Below, piece by piece: positions 16,246 through 24,857 of a stretch of 64,000 nt of DNA. Position 1 is the stretch's first letter, and every line of letters starts with the position of its first letter. The DNA is from Falsiruegeria litorea R37 (GTDB taxonomy: Bacteria; Pseudomonadota; Alphaproteobacteria; Rhodobacterales; Rhodobacteraceae). The DNA lies in contig NZ_FWFO01000001.1 of NCBI RefSeq assembly GCF_900172225.1, forward strand, positions 1,612,001 through 1,676,000, given 5' to 3'. The notes under the pieces are model-generated. The model worked only from the letters and a program-made list of their open reading frames with translations, ran no database searches and was not told the origin of the DNA. A program made the position numbers and the translations under genes.

Positions 16246-16248
16246 GAC

Positions 16249-17484
16249 TTATCTCCTCCGTCCACCACCACGGGATGCGTGACCCCGTGCTGCGCCTGCG
16301 TTGGCGCGCTGGCCAGATGACGCGCGCCTTTGCATGGCCGCGCCCCGGTTGCCGCCACCCTGAGCACGTGGTGCAGCGGGACGGGTTGCCTGTTTGGGGC
16401 GCGATTGCACCTTGGCTTTGGCTTTTTGTTTCGACGCGTTTGGTGCCTTGGCCTTGGTCCGGTCCACCGCTTCGCGGCGGGCGTCGGGGCGCTGGACATC
16501 GCGGTCGGCACCGGGGCGCGAAATATCGGCAGCTCCGGTTTCTTTGGACAGGCGCTGGCGCATCTCATCCCCGCGGTCGGGTTTCTTGACCGGCATGGTT
16601 GTTGCGCCGTCCCCTCGACGCTTGCCGATATCGTCGCGGGCCTTGTCGCGGCGTTCGTCGTCGGGTTTCCACCCGATGTTGTCGCGATCGCCAATGTTCA
16701 CATCGCCGTCTATGTCAATGTCGATGTCCGGGTTGCGGATGATCGGATTGCCGTTCCAACCGCCGCAGTTGCGACAGCCCCAATAGTCGTTCCAATCGTC
16801 ATCGTCGTCAAAAATCTCGGAAATCAGCGCTACGGTGGCAAAGGTGATCACCCCCGCTGCAACAGCATCGCCCACGTCCGAGCCGTCGTCGACATAGACC
16901 GTCTCGGGTTCGTATTGCGGGACATAGACCACTTCGGGGTCTGTGGGCTGGATGATGATGGTTTCTTCGCCTGCGTCCTGAGTGACCTCCACCGTCTGTT
17001 CGTCGCCACTGGCGAGCGTACCGGCCTCTTCGGCGATCTTGCGCATGTCCTGAACCGCGGCCATCACGTCATCGTCCTGGGCCAGCATCGCGGTGCCGAT
17101 GGTTTCGGTCCATTCGATATGCACCGCCATGTCGGCCAGCACATCGGGAAAGGCGGTGGCCAATACGGCAACGCTTTCGTCCCAGCCTTGCGCCTCGATC
17201 TGGGTTTCCAGATCGTCGGCATCCTTGTTGTCCTGCACAAAGCGGTCAGCCTTGACCACCTCAAGCGGGAAGGTGGCCGCCACGAGAACCTGAATGAGCA
17301 GCGTGTCAGGATAGAGGGCCACGGGGCCAACCAGCTCTTGCAGCTCTTCCTGCGTCAGCAGGGTTTGTGCCTCTTGGTCGGCAGAGGCTTCGGCCTGAGC
17401 CGTGTCCGACGTGTCTTGGGCGATCAAGGGCTGCGGGCCAAGCATGGCACACAACACCGCCGCAGAAATAATGCGGTAGGTCAT
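16249..17484 (-). CDS. DUF3300 family secreted protein
   Basis: The 411-residue protein has a signal peptide ending near PLIAQ, then the DUF3300 core with LVGPVALYPDTLLIQVLVAA and PTDPEVVYVPQYEPETVYV. After this come an acidic patch (EIFDDDDDWNDYW), the repeat NPDIDIDIDGDVNIGDRDNIG, and a long basic Arg/Lys/Ala/Gly-rich tail ending in ASRGGGRRR. The tail looks able to bind nucleic acid or polyanions. It directly precedes the DUF2950 gene in the same operon. The function is unknown; pairing and export suggest an envelope-associated complex. Confidence 0.82.
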   Translation of the reverse strand: MTYRIISAAVLCAMLGPQPLIAQDTSDTAQAEASADQEAQTLLTQEELQELVGPVALYPDTLLIQVLVAATFPLEVVKADRFVQDNKDADDLETQIEAQGWDESVAVLATAFPDVLADMAVHIEWTETIGTAMLAQDDDVMAAVQDMRKIAEEAGTLASGDEQTVEVTQDAGEETIIIQPTDPEVVYVPQYEPETVYVDDGSDVGDAVAAGVITFATVALISEIFDDDDDWNDYWGCRNCGGWNGNPIIRNPDIDIDIDGDVNIGDRDNIGWKPDDERRDKARDDIGKRRGDGATTMPVKKPDRGDEMRQRLSKETGAADISRPGADRDVQRPDARREAVDRTKAKAPNASKQKAKAKVQSRPKQATRPAAPRAQGGGNRGAAMQRRASSGQRANAGAARGHASRGGGRRR

Positions 17485-17564
17485 CCGGTCTCCCCTCCGG
17501 CTATGAATATCGAAAGCCTAGGGGAAAGAGCCCTTGAAACCAAATGGTTTTCTGGGGTGAAACG

Positions 17565-17596
17565 AAAAGCGCCCCGTCGCGGATGCAACGGGGCGC
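17565..17596 (-). terminator. Terminator after infC
   Basis: On the minus strand GCGCCCCGT pairs with ACGGGGCGC across a 10-nt loop and is followed by TTTTCG. It lies 25 bp beyond the infC stop. Confidence 0.75.
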
Positions 17597-17620
17597 CAGA
17601 ATTCCATACGGTGCGGTCGC

Positions 17621-18169
17621 TTACTTTTGCGGCAGCGGGCCGATCATCATGATCATCTGACGGCCTTCCATCTTCGGCATGTTTTCGATCTTGCCGATTT
17701 CCTTGACGTCGGCCGCCACACGTTCCAGCAGCTCACGGCCAAGGTTCTGGTGCGCCATTTCACGACCACGGAAGCGCAGGGTCACTTTGACCTTGTCGCC
17801 GTTTTCCAAAAACTTGAACACATTGCGCATCTTCACGTCATAATCATGCGTGTCGGTGTTGGGCCGGAATTTGACCTCTTTCACCTCGATGATCTTCTGC
17901 TTCTTGCGCGCTTCGCTTTCCCGCTTCTGCTGTTCGTATTTGAACTTGCCGAAGTCCATGATCTTGCAGACCGGAGGGTTGGCATTGGGCGAAATTTCGA
18001 CCAGGTCCAAACCCGCGTCTGCGGCCATCTGCATGGCTTTGGCGGGGTGAACCACACCGACGTTATCACCATCGGCGCCGATCAGGCGGATTTCGGGGGC
18101 ACGGATCTTGTCGTTGACGCGCGGGCCAGTGTCGCGTTGCGGCGGCGCGTTGTGCGGTCTGCGGGCTAT
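17621..18169 (-). CDS. infC: Translation initiation factor IF-3
   Basis: IF-3 binds the 30S subunit, blocks early 50S joining and proofreads initiation. The C-domain is clear ([40 protein letters not shown]). A GTG at 18055 would remove the N-domain. In-frame upstream sequence codes for [20 protein letters not shown] and then [17 protein letters not shown], the family N-terminus, with no ATG, GTG or TTG in it. The frame reaches ATA at 18169 with AAAGGA 8 nt upstream, giving 182 residues, the usual length. A rare start codon fits IF-3, which autoregulates through non-standard starts (AUU in E. coli). An ATG just after AAAGGA is out of frame and stops after three codons. Confidence 0.85.
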   Translation of the reverse strand: MARRPHNAPPQRDTGPRVNDKIRAPEIRLIGADGDNVGVVHPAKAMQMAADAGLDLVEISPNANPPVCKIMDFGKFKYEQQKRESEARKKQKIIEVKEVKFRPNTDTHDYDVKMRNVFKFLENGDKVKVTLRFRGREMAHQNLGRELLERVAADVKEIGKIENMPKMEGRQMIMMIGPLPQK

Positions 18170-18282
18170 GGGATCATTCCTTTGGTAGTGGCAGAATTTC
18201 GATGTTGGAATTTAGACTGCGTCGGGCTGCTCTGCAAGCGGCATCATCGCTGAAAGCCGCCGAAATCATGTATGTTTTACAG

Positions 18283-19692
18283 TCAATCATGATGCTCTGC
18301 CATGAATTCGCGGAAACTGCGACTAAAACTGTCGTAAGCAGGCGTTCCGGGAAGCAGCATGTGGTTGTCGCCGGGCAGAGTTTGAAACCGCGCTCCGGGG
18401 ATCAAAGCGGCCAGTCGGCGGCCTTCTTCGACGGGGACACGTTTGTCGCCTTCGGCATGTAGGACAAGCACCGGCACCTGCAGCTGACGCGCCAGATCGC
18501 TGACATCGCACCGGGCGTTCATATCGTTTACACGCGCCGCGTTTTCTGGCGACGAGGCGACGCGTTGCAGCTCGTCAAAGCCTTCCTTTTGGGTGGCGCT
18601 TGCGCTTGGCATCATCATTTCGGTGAACATGTGCCGAAAGGCAGGCGTGACGGATCCCCATCCGGCGCGAATGACATCGGTTGTGGCGGCGTGCAGAGCC
18701 TCCTGATCCGGTTTTCCACGGCGCAGGCTGCCACGGGCATAGCCGCCATACATGACCATGCAGCGAACCCGCTCCGGATGAGCAGCGGCATAGCGCACCG
18801 CAAAGGCACAGCCCTGCGATACGGCAAAAACCGCGAACCGTTCCAATCCTGTCGCGTTGACAACAGTTTCGATATCCATTGCCATCGCGTCTTCGGAAAT
18901 GTCCTCGGCCTCCCAATCGGACAGGCCGTTGCCGCGTTGATCAAAGCGGATGAACTGGTGGGCGCGGGCCATATCCTGCAACATCGGTCCGCGTATCGGG
19001 TCGTACCAGTCGTATTCCAGATGGTTGAGCCAGTTGGGCATCTTGAGTACCGGTGATCCCGTGCCCACACGCGCATAGGCAAGTTGAACCCCATCGGGGG
19101 CGACGCAGAATTCGATCTGCTGGCTGCGGGACAGCTCTCGGGCGTCGCTGTATCTTTGACGTTCGATTGGTGTCCACTGCCAGACCCGGATTGGGCGCGA
19201 GATGTTTTTGACGCTTTGTGATCCAAGATCGGCAAACGCCACATCCAGATGGCTGTGCACCAGTTGGTGCAGCGCGTCCGACAGGCAGACACCGCCCGGT
19301 TCCGCCATCTGTTCCAGCCGTGCGGCCACGTTTATATCGTCACCAAAGAGATCGCCGTCCTCGTCCACCACATCCCCGATGTTGATGCCGATGCGGTATT
19401 GGATGCGCGTGTCGTGCGGCTCGCTTTCTTCGTGTTTGATCATGCCCGACTGGATCGCCAGGGCACAGGTGACAGCAGCGCGGGGGCTGGAAAACTCGAC
19501 CATCATCCCATCGCCTGTGGTTTTGACGATCCGACCGTGGGCTTCGGCAATCGTGGGGTCGATCAGGGTTTTGCGATAGCTGCGCTGCCGGGCCAGGACA
19601 CCGTCTTCATCCGCCTCGATCAGGCGGCTGTATCCGGCCATGTCGGCCATCAGGATGGTGGTCAGGCGGCGTTGAATGACTTGGCCCCTCAA
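18283..19692 (-). CDS. Class III adenylate/guanylate cyclase fused to alpha/beta hydrolase
   Basis: The N-terminal 170 residues form a class III nucleotide cyclase domain: metal-binding Asp in LMADMAGYSRLIEADEDG, KTTGDGMMVEF, and the transition-state Asn/Arg in DDINVAARLE. The C-terminal half is an alpha/beta hydrolase with nucleophile elbow FAVSQGCAF (Ala replacing the usual first Gly), acid in LHAEGDKRVP and base histidine in GDNHMLLP. The start is uncertain: TTG 19692 is used; TTG 19725 lies inside the fpr terminator, and neither has a good ribosome site. The substrate is unknown. The fusion suggests a hydrolase that gates or responds to cyclic nucleotide synthesis. Confidence 0.75.
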   Translation of the reverse strand: MRGQVIQRRLTTILMADMAGYSRLIEADEDGVLARQRSYRKTLIDPTIAEAHGRIVKTTGDGMMVEFSSPRAAVTCALAIQSGMIKHEESEPHDTRIQYRIGINIGDVVDEDGDLFGDDINVAARLEQMAEPGGVCLSDALHQLVHSHLDVAFADLGSQSVKNISRPIRVWQWTPIERQRYSDARELSRSQQIEFCVAPDGVQLAYARVGTGSPVLKMPNWLNHLEYDWYDPIRGPMLQDMARAHQFIRFDQRGNGLSDWEAEDISEDAMAMDIETVVNATGLERFAVFAVSQGCAFAVRYAAAHPERVRCMVMYGGYARGSLRRGKPDQEALHAATTDVIRAGWGSVTPAFRHMFTEMMMPSASATQKEGFDELQRVASSPENAARVNDMNARCDVSDLARQLQVPVLVLHAEGDKRVPVEEGRRLAALIPGARFQTLPGDNHMLLPGTPAYDSFSRSFREFMAEHHD

Positions 19693-19721
19693 TGTCGAAA
19701 ACGAATGAGGGCAGTCTACAC

Positions 19722-19775
19722 GCAAAACGCCCCCGGATGAAGCTGTCGTGACGAAGCTTTCGTTCCGGGGGCGTT
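19722..19775 (-). terminator. Terminator after fpr
   Basis: AACGCCCCCGGA and TCCGGGGGCGTT (19726-19737 and 19764-19775) form a perfect 12-bp stem with a 26-nt loop. On the minus strand it is followed by TTTTGCG, and T-rich sequence flanks it on the other strand too, so it may work both ways. Confidence 0.8.
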
Positions 19776-19796
19776 TATTTTCAGTGCAATTGGGGC

Positions 19797-20627
19797 TTAG
19801 CCCACAAAGGCTTTTTCAACTACAAACTGCTTGGGATCCGAATTTGCACCTTCTTCCAGGCCGAACCCTTCGAGGATTTCGGTGATGTCCTTGTTGAAGG
19901 CCAGGCTGCCGCAGACCATGCCGCGATCGGTTTCCGGGTTGATCGGGTCGATGCCCAGATCCTTGAACACGGTGCCGTCGGTCAGCAGATCGGTGATCCG
20001 GCCCATCTTGGGGCTCTCTTCGCGGGTGGTGGTCGGGTAATAACGGATCTTGTCCGCAAACCCTTCGCCGATCAGTTCTGCCAGCATCTCGTCTTGCTTG
20101 ATGCTTTCGATCAGCTGACGACCGTATTCCAGCTCGGCCACTTCGCGGCAGGTGTGGGTGATGACGACTTCGTCGTAGTCCTCATAGGTCTGCGGTTCAC
20201 GCAGGAGCGAGGCAAAGGGGGCAAAACCGGTGCCGGTGGCAAAGAACCACAGACGCTTGCCGGGCAGCAGCGCGTCGTGCACCAGGGTGCCAACGGGCTT
20301 GGGGCGCAGGATGATCTGATCGCCAGGCTTGATGTGCTGCAGCTTTGACGTCAGAGGGCCATTCTGCACCTTGATCGAGTAGAACTCCAGCTCTTCGTCC
20401 CAGGACGGCGAGGCGATGGAATAGGCGCGTAGCAGCGGCTTGCCGTTGTCGCCCAACAGGCCGATCATCACGAACTCTCCCGAGCGGAAGCGCAGCGAGG
20501 CAGGGCGCGACACCTTGAAAGAGAACAGGCTGTCGGTCCAGTGCTTCACATCGGTGACGGTCTGGGCGTCGGGGAGAACGGGGGCCTTGACGGCGGGTGC
20601 ATCGGTCACGGATTTCATCTCTGTCAT
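19797..20627 (-). CDS. fpr: Ferredoxin-NADP+ reductase
   Basis: The 276-residue flavoprotein matches bacterial FPR. The FAD-binding motif is RAYSIASPSW, followed by KPVGTLVHDALLPGKRLWFFATGTGFAPFAS split between flavin and NADP(H) domains, and the nucleotide site MVCGSLAFNKDI near the end; the C-terminal VEKAFVG is typical of subclass I enzymes. It moves electrons between NADPH and ferredoxin or flavodoxin, and is a natural electron source for the ferredoxin-type sulfite reductase just upstream and possibly for the nearby P450. A terminator at 20686-20710 separates it from the cys operon, so it is its own transcript. Confidence 0.9.
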   Translation of the reverse strand: MTEMKSVTDAPAVKAPVLPDAQTVTDVKHWTDSLFSFKVSRPASLRFRSGEFVMIGLLGDNGKPLLRAYSIASPSWDEELEFYSIKVQNGPLTSKLQHIKPGDQIILRPKPVGTLVHDALLPGKRLWFFATGTGFAPFASLLREPQTYEDYDEVVITHTCREVAELEYGRQLIESIKQDEMLAELIGEGFADKIRYYPTTTREESPKMGRITDLLTDGTVFKDLGIDPINPETDRGMVCGSLAFNKDITEILEGFGLEEGANSDPKQFVVEKAFVG

Positions 20628-20685
20628 CGTTATATCTGCCGGTGCTCTAAACCGACAACTCCGTTTAATCGTTGATCCAAGTCAG

Positions 20686-20710
20686 GAAAAGGGGGCAAAC
20701 GGCCCCCTTT
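20686..20710 (-). terminator. Terminator after the cys operon
   Basis: On the minus strand AAAGGGGGC pairs with GCCCCCTTT over a short CGTTT loop and runs into TTTTCC, 28 bp beyond the DUF934 stop. Confidence 0.75.
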
Positions 20711-20737
20711 GGTTCACAAGCTGGCTATGACGCAGGA

Positions 20738-21145
20738 TTATCCGCGCAGGCGGGCCTGATAATCGTGGTCTTTCCAGTTGGCGCGGGCAAGCCATTGATC
20801 CTCGGGCTGGCGATTGGCCAGGTGCTGATCAATCTCGACCTCGTCAAAGCCCGAGCGCCGCGCCATGGCGTATTGGTCGGCCAGAACATGGCCCTTGGCG
20901 CGCAGGCGTCCGGTAAAGCCTTTCAATCGCAGGGTGCGGGCAATGGTAAACCCGCGCCCATCGGCAAAGGATGGGAAATCGACCCGCACCATCTTGGCCG
21001 CACCCAGGCGGTCGATCAATTCGTCAGGGTTGGTGTCGGATGCCACATCCAGTGCCACCACGTCATTTGCGGCATCGTCCAGGGTGACAAAGCCGTCGGT
21101 CCAGTCGTCGGGCTGAAAGCCCTCGTCGCTTACGATCACGTTCAT
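20738..21145 (-). CDS. DUF934 family protein, sulfite-reduction associated
   Basis: The 135-residue protein matches DUF934: an N-terminal acidic part with DDAANDVVALDVASDTN, then the core VRVDFPSFADGRGFTIARTLR and the end RANWKDHDYQARLRG. Members are almost always beside sulfite reductase and PAPS/APS reductase genes and are described as probably involved in sulfite reduction, without a proven reaction. It overlaps cysH by 4 bp and is the last gene of the operon. Confidence 0.85.
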   Translation of the reverse strand: MNVIVSDEGFQPDDWTDGFVTLDDAANDVVALDVASDTNPDELIDRLGAAKMVRVDFPSFADGRGFTIARTLRLKGFTGRLRAKGHVLADQYAMARRSGFDEVEIDQHLANRQPEDQWLARANWKDHDYQARLRG

Positions 21146-21903
21146 GTCTTATCTCCTACGCGCACCATCTTGCCATCGACAAAATGGATGCCGCATTCTT
21201 CCTTGTTCTCGTTGCGCCAGCGTCCGGCGCGGGGGTCTTCTCCGGGTTTCACCTTCGATGTACACGGTGCACAGCCGATCGAAGGATACCCCTGGGCCAC
21301 CAGCGGATGCCGGGGCAGGCGGTTTTCTTCCATGTAGGCGCGCACATCTTCGGGCGCCCAGTGGGCCAGCGGGTTGACCTTGACCCGACCCGTGCCATCC
21401 TCGACCTCAAAAAAGTCGAGCGCGGCGCGGGTGCCCGCCTGAAACCGCTTGCGACCGGTGATCCAACCGTCAAAACCACCCAGGGCGCGCTGCAACGGGA
21501 TCGTCTTGCGCAACGTGCAACAGGCGTCGGTGTCGCTCAGGTGCAGGGCACCATAAGGGTCCTGCTTGGCCACATCGCCCTCATGTGCGCGGATGATGCG
21601 GACATCCTTCAGCCCCAACCGCTCGGCCACCTCGGCCTGATAGACCAACGTCTCGGTAAAGAGCATCTGAGTGTCCACGAACAACACCGGCACCGATTGG
21701 TCGATCACCGCCGCCATGTGCAGCAGAACCACCGATTCCGCGCCAAAGCTGGACACCAGCGCGATGTTACCTGCATCCGCCAGCGCCCCGTGCATGACAT
21801 CGGTGGCACTGTGGTGACGGTAGCGGTCGTTCAGGGCCTCGACCTTGTCGGTCAGGGCCTGACGATCCGCTCCCAGTTCCGTCTGGATCTCGTCAAGCGG
21901 CAT
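21142..21903 (-). CDS. cysH: Assimilatory APS/PAPS reductase with iron-sulfur motif
   Basis: The 253-residue protein reduces adenylyl sulfate (or PAPS) to sulfite. It has SSFGAESVVLLHM in the nucleotide-binding part, the pair CCTLRK, the pair GCAPCTSK, and the catalytic ECGIH near the end. The CC...CxxC set ligates a [4Fe-4S] cluster and marks the APS-type enzyme rather than the cluster-free E. coli PAPS reductase; the biochemical preference is inferred from that. ATG at 21903 is chosen because the longer frame runs deep into cysI; even so the two genes overlap by 11 bp. Thioredoxin or glutathione is the usual electron donor. Confidence 0.9.
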   Translation of the reverse strand: MPLDEIQTELGADRQALTDKVEALNDRYRHHSATDVMHGALADAGNIALVSSFGAESVVLLHMAAVIDQSVPVLFVDTQMLFTETLVYQAEVAERLGLKDVRIIRAHEGDVAKQDPYGALHLSDTDACCTLRKTIPLQRALGGFDGWITGRKRFQAGTRAALDFFEVEDGTGRVKVNPLAHWAPEDVRAYMEENRLPRHPLVAQGYPSIGCAPCTSKVKPGEDPRAGRWRNENKEECGIHFVDGKMVRVGDKT

Positions 21904-23557
21904 CGGCCTGTGCCTCGGGGTAAAGAGCCGCTTTGAACGGCGCCAGACCAAGGCGACGGTAGGTCTGCAGGAACGTCTCGTCCTTGCTGTCGCGCAGGTC
22001 GAGGTAGGCGTAAACCAGACGCTCTACTGCCGGAACAATCTCATCATACGAGAAGCCGGGACCAGCACGTTCACCGATGGAGGCGTTTTCCGAACCGTCG
22101 CCACCCAGCGTGATCTGGTAGCTTTCGACGCCAGCCCGGTCCAGGCCCAGGATGCCGATGTGACCCACATGGTGGTGGCCACAGGCGTTGATGCAGCCAG
22201 AGATCTTGATCTTCAGGTGGCCGATGTCGTGTTCCAGCTTCAGCTCGTCAAAACGGGTCGCGATGGTTTCAGCAACCGGGATCGAGCGGGCCGTGGCCAG
22301 CGCGCAATAATCCATGCCGGGGCAGGCGATGATGTCGCTGATCAGACCGATGTTGGCGGTCGCCAGCTCGTGCTCTTTCAGCTTTGCGTGGATCGCAGGC
22401 AGGTCCGATTTGTGGACATGCGGCAGGATCACGTTCTGCTCGTGGCTGATGCGCAGCTCGTCATAGCCGAAATCTTGCGCCAGATCCGCCATCACGCGCA
22501 TCTGTTCAGCGGTCGCATCACCCGGCGTGTTGCCGTGCTTTTTGATCGAGATCGTGACGATGGCGTGGTCCGCGTTCTTGTGCGGTGCGATGTTGGTGTC
22601 GACCCACGACCGGAAAACCGGATCGTTGGTATAGGCACCTTCGAACGTGGCCACGGATGCCTCGCGGAAGGCAGGCAGGGCAAAATGCGTCTTGATCTCG
22701 TCCAGCAGCGCCATGTCGACGCCTTTGAATTGGGGGCGCACTTGGGCATAACGTTCTTCCACGCGGGCGCGGATGTCGTCAATACCGTGCTCGTGCACAG
22801 TGATCTTGATGCGGGCCTTGTACTTGTTGTCTCGGCGGCCGATCTGATTCCACACGGAAACGGTGGCTTCGAGGTAAGCCAGCAGATCGTCGAAGGCGAT
22901 GAATTCGTTCAAGGTTTTGCCGATCATCGGCGTCCGGCCCAGACCGCCACCCACGATGACCTTGGCGCCCAGAACGCCGTCACGCTCGACCAGTTGCAGG
23001 CCGATGTCATGCGCCTTGATCACGGCGCGGTCGTTTTCCGAGCCGGTTATGGCGATCTTGAACTTGCGCGGCATGAACTGGAATTCGGGGTGGTCGGTGG
23101 ACCACTGGCGCAGCAATTCGGCATAGGGACGCGGGTCGGCAACCTCGTCAGCCGCAGCACCGGCGAAATGGTCGGCGGTCACGTTGCGGATGGTATTGCC
23201 GCTGGTCTGGATGGCGTGCATGCCAACCTCGGCCAGTGCGTCCAGCATATCCGGCACGTCATTCAACTTGGGCCAGTTGTACTGAATGTTCTGGCGCGTG
23301 GTGAAATGGCCGTAACCCTTGTCCCACTTTTCGGCCAGCAGGGCCAGCTGGCGCATCTGCGCGCTGTTGAGCGTGCCATAAGGAATGGCGACCCGCAGCA
23401 TATAGGCGTGCAGCTGCAGATACAGGCCGTTCATCAGGCGAAGCGGCTTGAATTCATCCTCGGTCAGCGAGCCGTCGATGCGGCGCTCGACCTGGGCGCG
23501 GAACTGAGCGTTGCGTTCAGCAAGAAAGGCTGTGTCAAACTCGGAGTAGCGATACAT
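21893..23557 (-). CDS. cysI: Ferredoxin-type nitrite/sulfite reductase (siroheme)
   Basis: The 554-residue protein is a siroheme and [4Fe-4S] sulfite/nitrite reductase. The duplicated fold is seen in KGYGHFTTRQNIQYNW and, later, LRISHEQNVILPHV. The cluster ligands are CPGMDYC and, 37 residues on, CINACGHHHVGHIG. Flanking cysH, siroheme-type methyltransferase and DUF934 genes point to sulfite reduction to sulfide for cysteine synthesis rather than nitrite reduction. No flavoprotein subunit (CysJ) is present, so reduced ferredoxin is the likely donor, consistent with fpr close by. AAGGA precedes the ATG. Confidence 0.9.
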   Translation of the reverse strand: MYRYSEFDTAFLAERNAQFRAQVERRIDGSLTEDEFKPLRLMNGLYLQLHAYMLRVAIPYGTLNSAQMRQLALLAEKWDKGYGHFTTRQNIQYNWPKLNDVPDMLDALAEVGMHAIQTSGNTIRNVTADHFAGAAADEVADPRPYAELLRQWSTDHPEFQFMPRKFKIAITGSENDRAVIKAHDIGLQLVERDGVLGAKVIVGGGLGRTPMIGKTLNEFIAFDDLLAYLEATVSVWNQIGRRDNKYKARIKITVHEHGIDDIRARVEERYAQVRPQFKGVDMALLDEIKTHFALPAFREASVATFEGAYTNDPVFRSWVDTNIAPHKNADHAIVTISIKKHGNTPGDATAEQMRVMADLAQDFGYDELRISHEQNVILPHVHKSDLPAIHAKLKEHELATANIGLISDIIACPGMDYCALATARSIPVAETIATRFDELKLEHDIGHLKIKISGCINACGHHHVGHIGILGLDRAGVESYQITLGGDGSENASIGERAGPGFSYDEIVPAVERLVYAYLDLRDSKDETFLQTYRRLGLAPFKAALYPEAQADAA

Positions 23558-23622
23558 GGTTTGCTGTCCTTGTTGCAGCCCCGGACATGGGGCCTTTTGA
23601 GGGGAGAGAGAAGGGGCCCAGA

Positions 23623-23937
23623 TCAGGCCCGGGGCTGCGGAGAGGTTTCCTGCTTGCCGTGCACGTAGTTCGACGGCCCGGTGCGGCGGAAGTCCTCTCT
23701 AAAGTGGGTGGGTTCGGGGCCAGTGTCGCCGGCCACCGCATCGGCCAGATAGGCCCCCACGATCACGTTTGCCTGCCGCGAGGCATCCAGCAGCCGCAGC
23801 TGCGCATGCGCCTCGTCGGTGATCAGCTCGGCCTCGGAAATATGGCGCGACCAGCGATCATCGGCGGTTTGATAAATCACGTCACCTTCCAGCAGGTGGT
23901 TGGCAGTGACGATCTTGGGGGTAAAGGCACGGGCCAT
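23623..23937 (-). CDS. DUF2849 family protein
   Basis: The 104-residue protein matches DUF2849, a short alphaproteobacterial family with the start VTANHLLEGDVIYQT and the region RQANVIVGAYLADAV. It lies between the uroporphyrinogen methyltransferase and sulfite reductase genes and overlaps the former by an ATGA, a position it keeps in many related genomes. A role in sulfite reductase assembly or siroheme handling is a guess from position; no catalytic motif is visible. Confidence 0.82.
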   Translation of the reverse strand: MARAFTPKIVTANHLLEGDVIYQTADDRWSRHISEAELITDEAHAQLRLLDASRQANVIVGAYLADAVAGDTGPEPTHFREDFRRTGPSNYVHGKQETSPQPRA

Positions 23938-24713
23938 CAGGCAAATTCCTTGTTCAATTGGGTCAGGGCTTGCGCCGCGTCGCGGGGCGCGAGGCCATAA
24001 AGGGTCAGGGCGGGGCCGTCCATTTCGGCGGCGGCCAGATCGGTGGGCAGCTTGTCCAGCGTGGTCGCCAGAACGCGCTGATCGGGGCGCGAGGCGTTTT
24101 CGACCAGCGTCACAGGCGTTGCGCGGTCGGCACCGTGCATGATCAGGCGGCCCTGAACGAAACGGGCCGATTTCTTGCCCATATAGATCGCGGCAACCTC
24201 GCCCGTGCGCGCCAGAGCGGCCCAGTCGTGATCGGCAAAGCCTTTCATGTCGTGGCCGGTCAGAAACCGGACCGAGGAATTGCGGCCACGGCGTGTCAGG
24301 CTCTGTCCGATGCCCGCGACAGCGGCCGAGGCAGCGGTCAGGCCGGGCACGATGCGCCAGGTGACGCCGGCGGCCTCAACCGCTTCAATCTCTTCATCCA
24401 GACGGCCAAAGACGGTGGGGTCGCCGGACTTGAGCCGAACCACACGGGCGCCGGTGAGGGCGGTTTCAGCCAGCAGCGCGTCGATGTCCGATTGCTTCCA
24501 CGACGGACCAAAGCCTGCCTTGCCCACATCAACCAGACGCGCGGTCTTGCCCGCAAGGGCCAGGATCTCTTCGCTGATCAGACGATCGTGCATGACCACA
24601 TCCGCCATCTCAAACGCGCGCATGGCTTTCAGCGTCAGCAGTTCGGGATCACCCGGACCTGCGCCGACAAAGTCGACGTGGCCTTGTGGAATATGGTGCG
24701 TGGTCGTGGACAT
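23937..24713 (-). CDS. Uroporphyrinogen-III C-methyltransferase (siroheme pathway)
   Basis: The 258-residue SAM-dependent enzyme methylates uroporphyrinogen III twice to precorrin-2, the first step to siroheme. Motifs: VDFVGAGPGDPELLTLKAM at the N-terminus, VRLKSGDPTVFGRLDEE in the centre, and VPGLTAASAAVAGIG. It corresponds to the SUMT (CysG-A/CobA) part only: the dehydrogenase and ferrochelatase part of full CysG is missing and must be supplied elsewhere. It is first in the operon with DUF2849, sulfite reductase, APS reductase and DUF934, so siroheme supply is tied to its user. ATG 24713 is chosen since sequence before it does not match the family. Confidence 0.88.
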   Translation of the reverse strand: MSTTTHHIPQGHVDFVGAGPGDPELLTLKAMRAFEMADVVMHDRLISEEILALAGKTARLVDVGKAGFGPSWKQSDIDALLAETALTGARVVRLKSGDPTVFGRLDEEIEAVEAAGVTWRIVPGLTAASAAVAGIGQSLTRRGRNSSVRFLTGHDMKGFADHDWAALARTGEVAAIYMGKKSARFVQGRLIMHGADRATPVTLVENASRPDQRVLATTLDKLPTDLAAAEMDGPALTLYGLAPRDAAQALTQLNKEFA

Positions 24714-24753
24714 TGTTGGTCCCTGTGGTGTGTTTGACTTGGGTCTCAATATA

Positions 24754-24782
24754 GGAAATATTCCCGCCAATGCGCCATATGG
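24754..24782. promoter_or_regulatory. Palindromic sites in the cys / Lrp divergent promoter
   Basis: GGAAATATTCC (24754-24764) and a CCATATGG core (24774-24781) lie in the 144-bp gap between the sulfate-reduction operon and the Lrp-type gene. Either could be an operator of that regulator. This is inferred from position and symmetry only. Confidence 0.3.
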
Positions 24783-24857
24783 GCGATCAAATAAGGACAA
24801 GTGTTTTCGAAGTTCGGCGAAACGGAACGCCGGTTTCGAATGAGAGGGAAAACAGGA

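Noticed and set aside
21893-23557. Assimilatory nitrite reductase
   Set aside because: The sequence family covers both, but the neighbours (APS reductase, DUF934, siroheme methyltransferase) and lack of nitrate genes favour sulfite.
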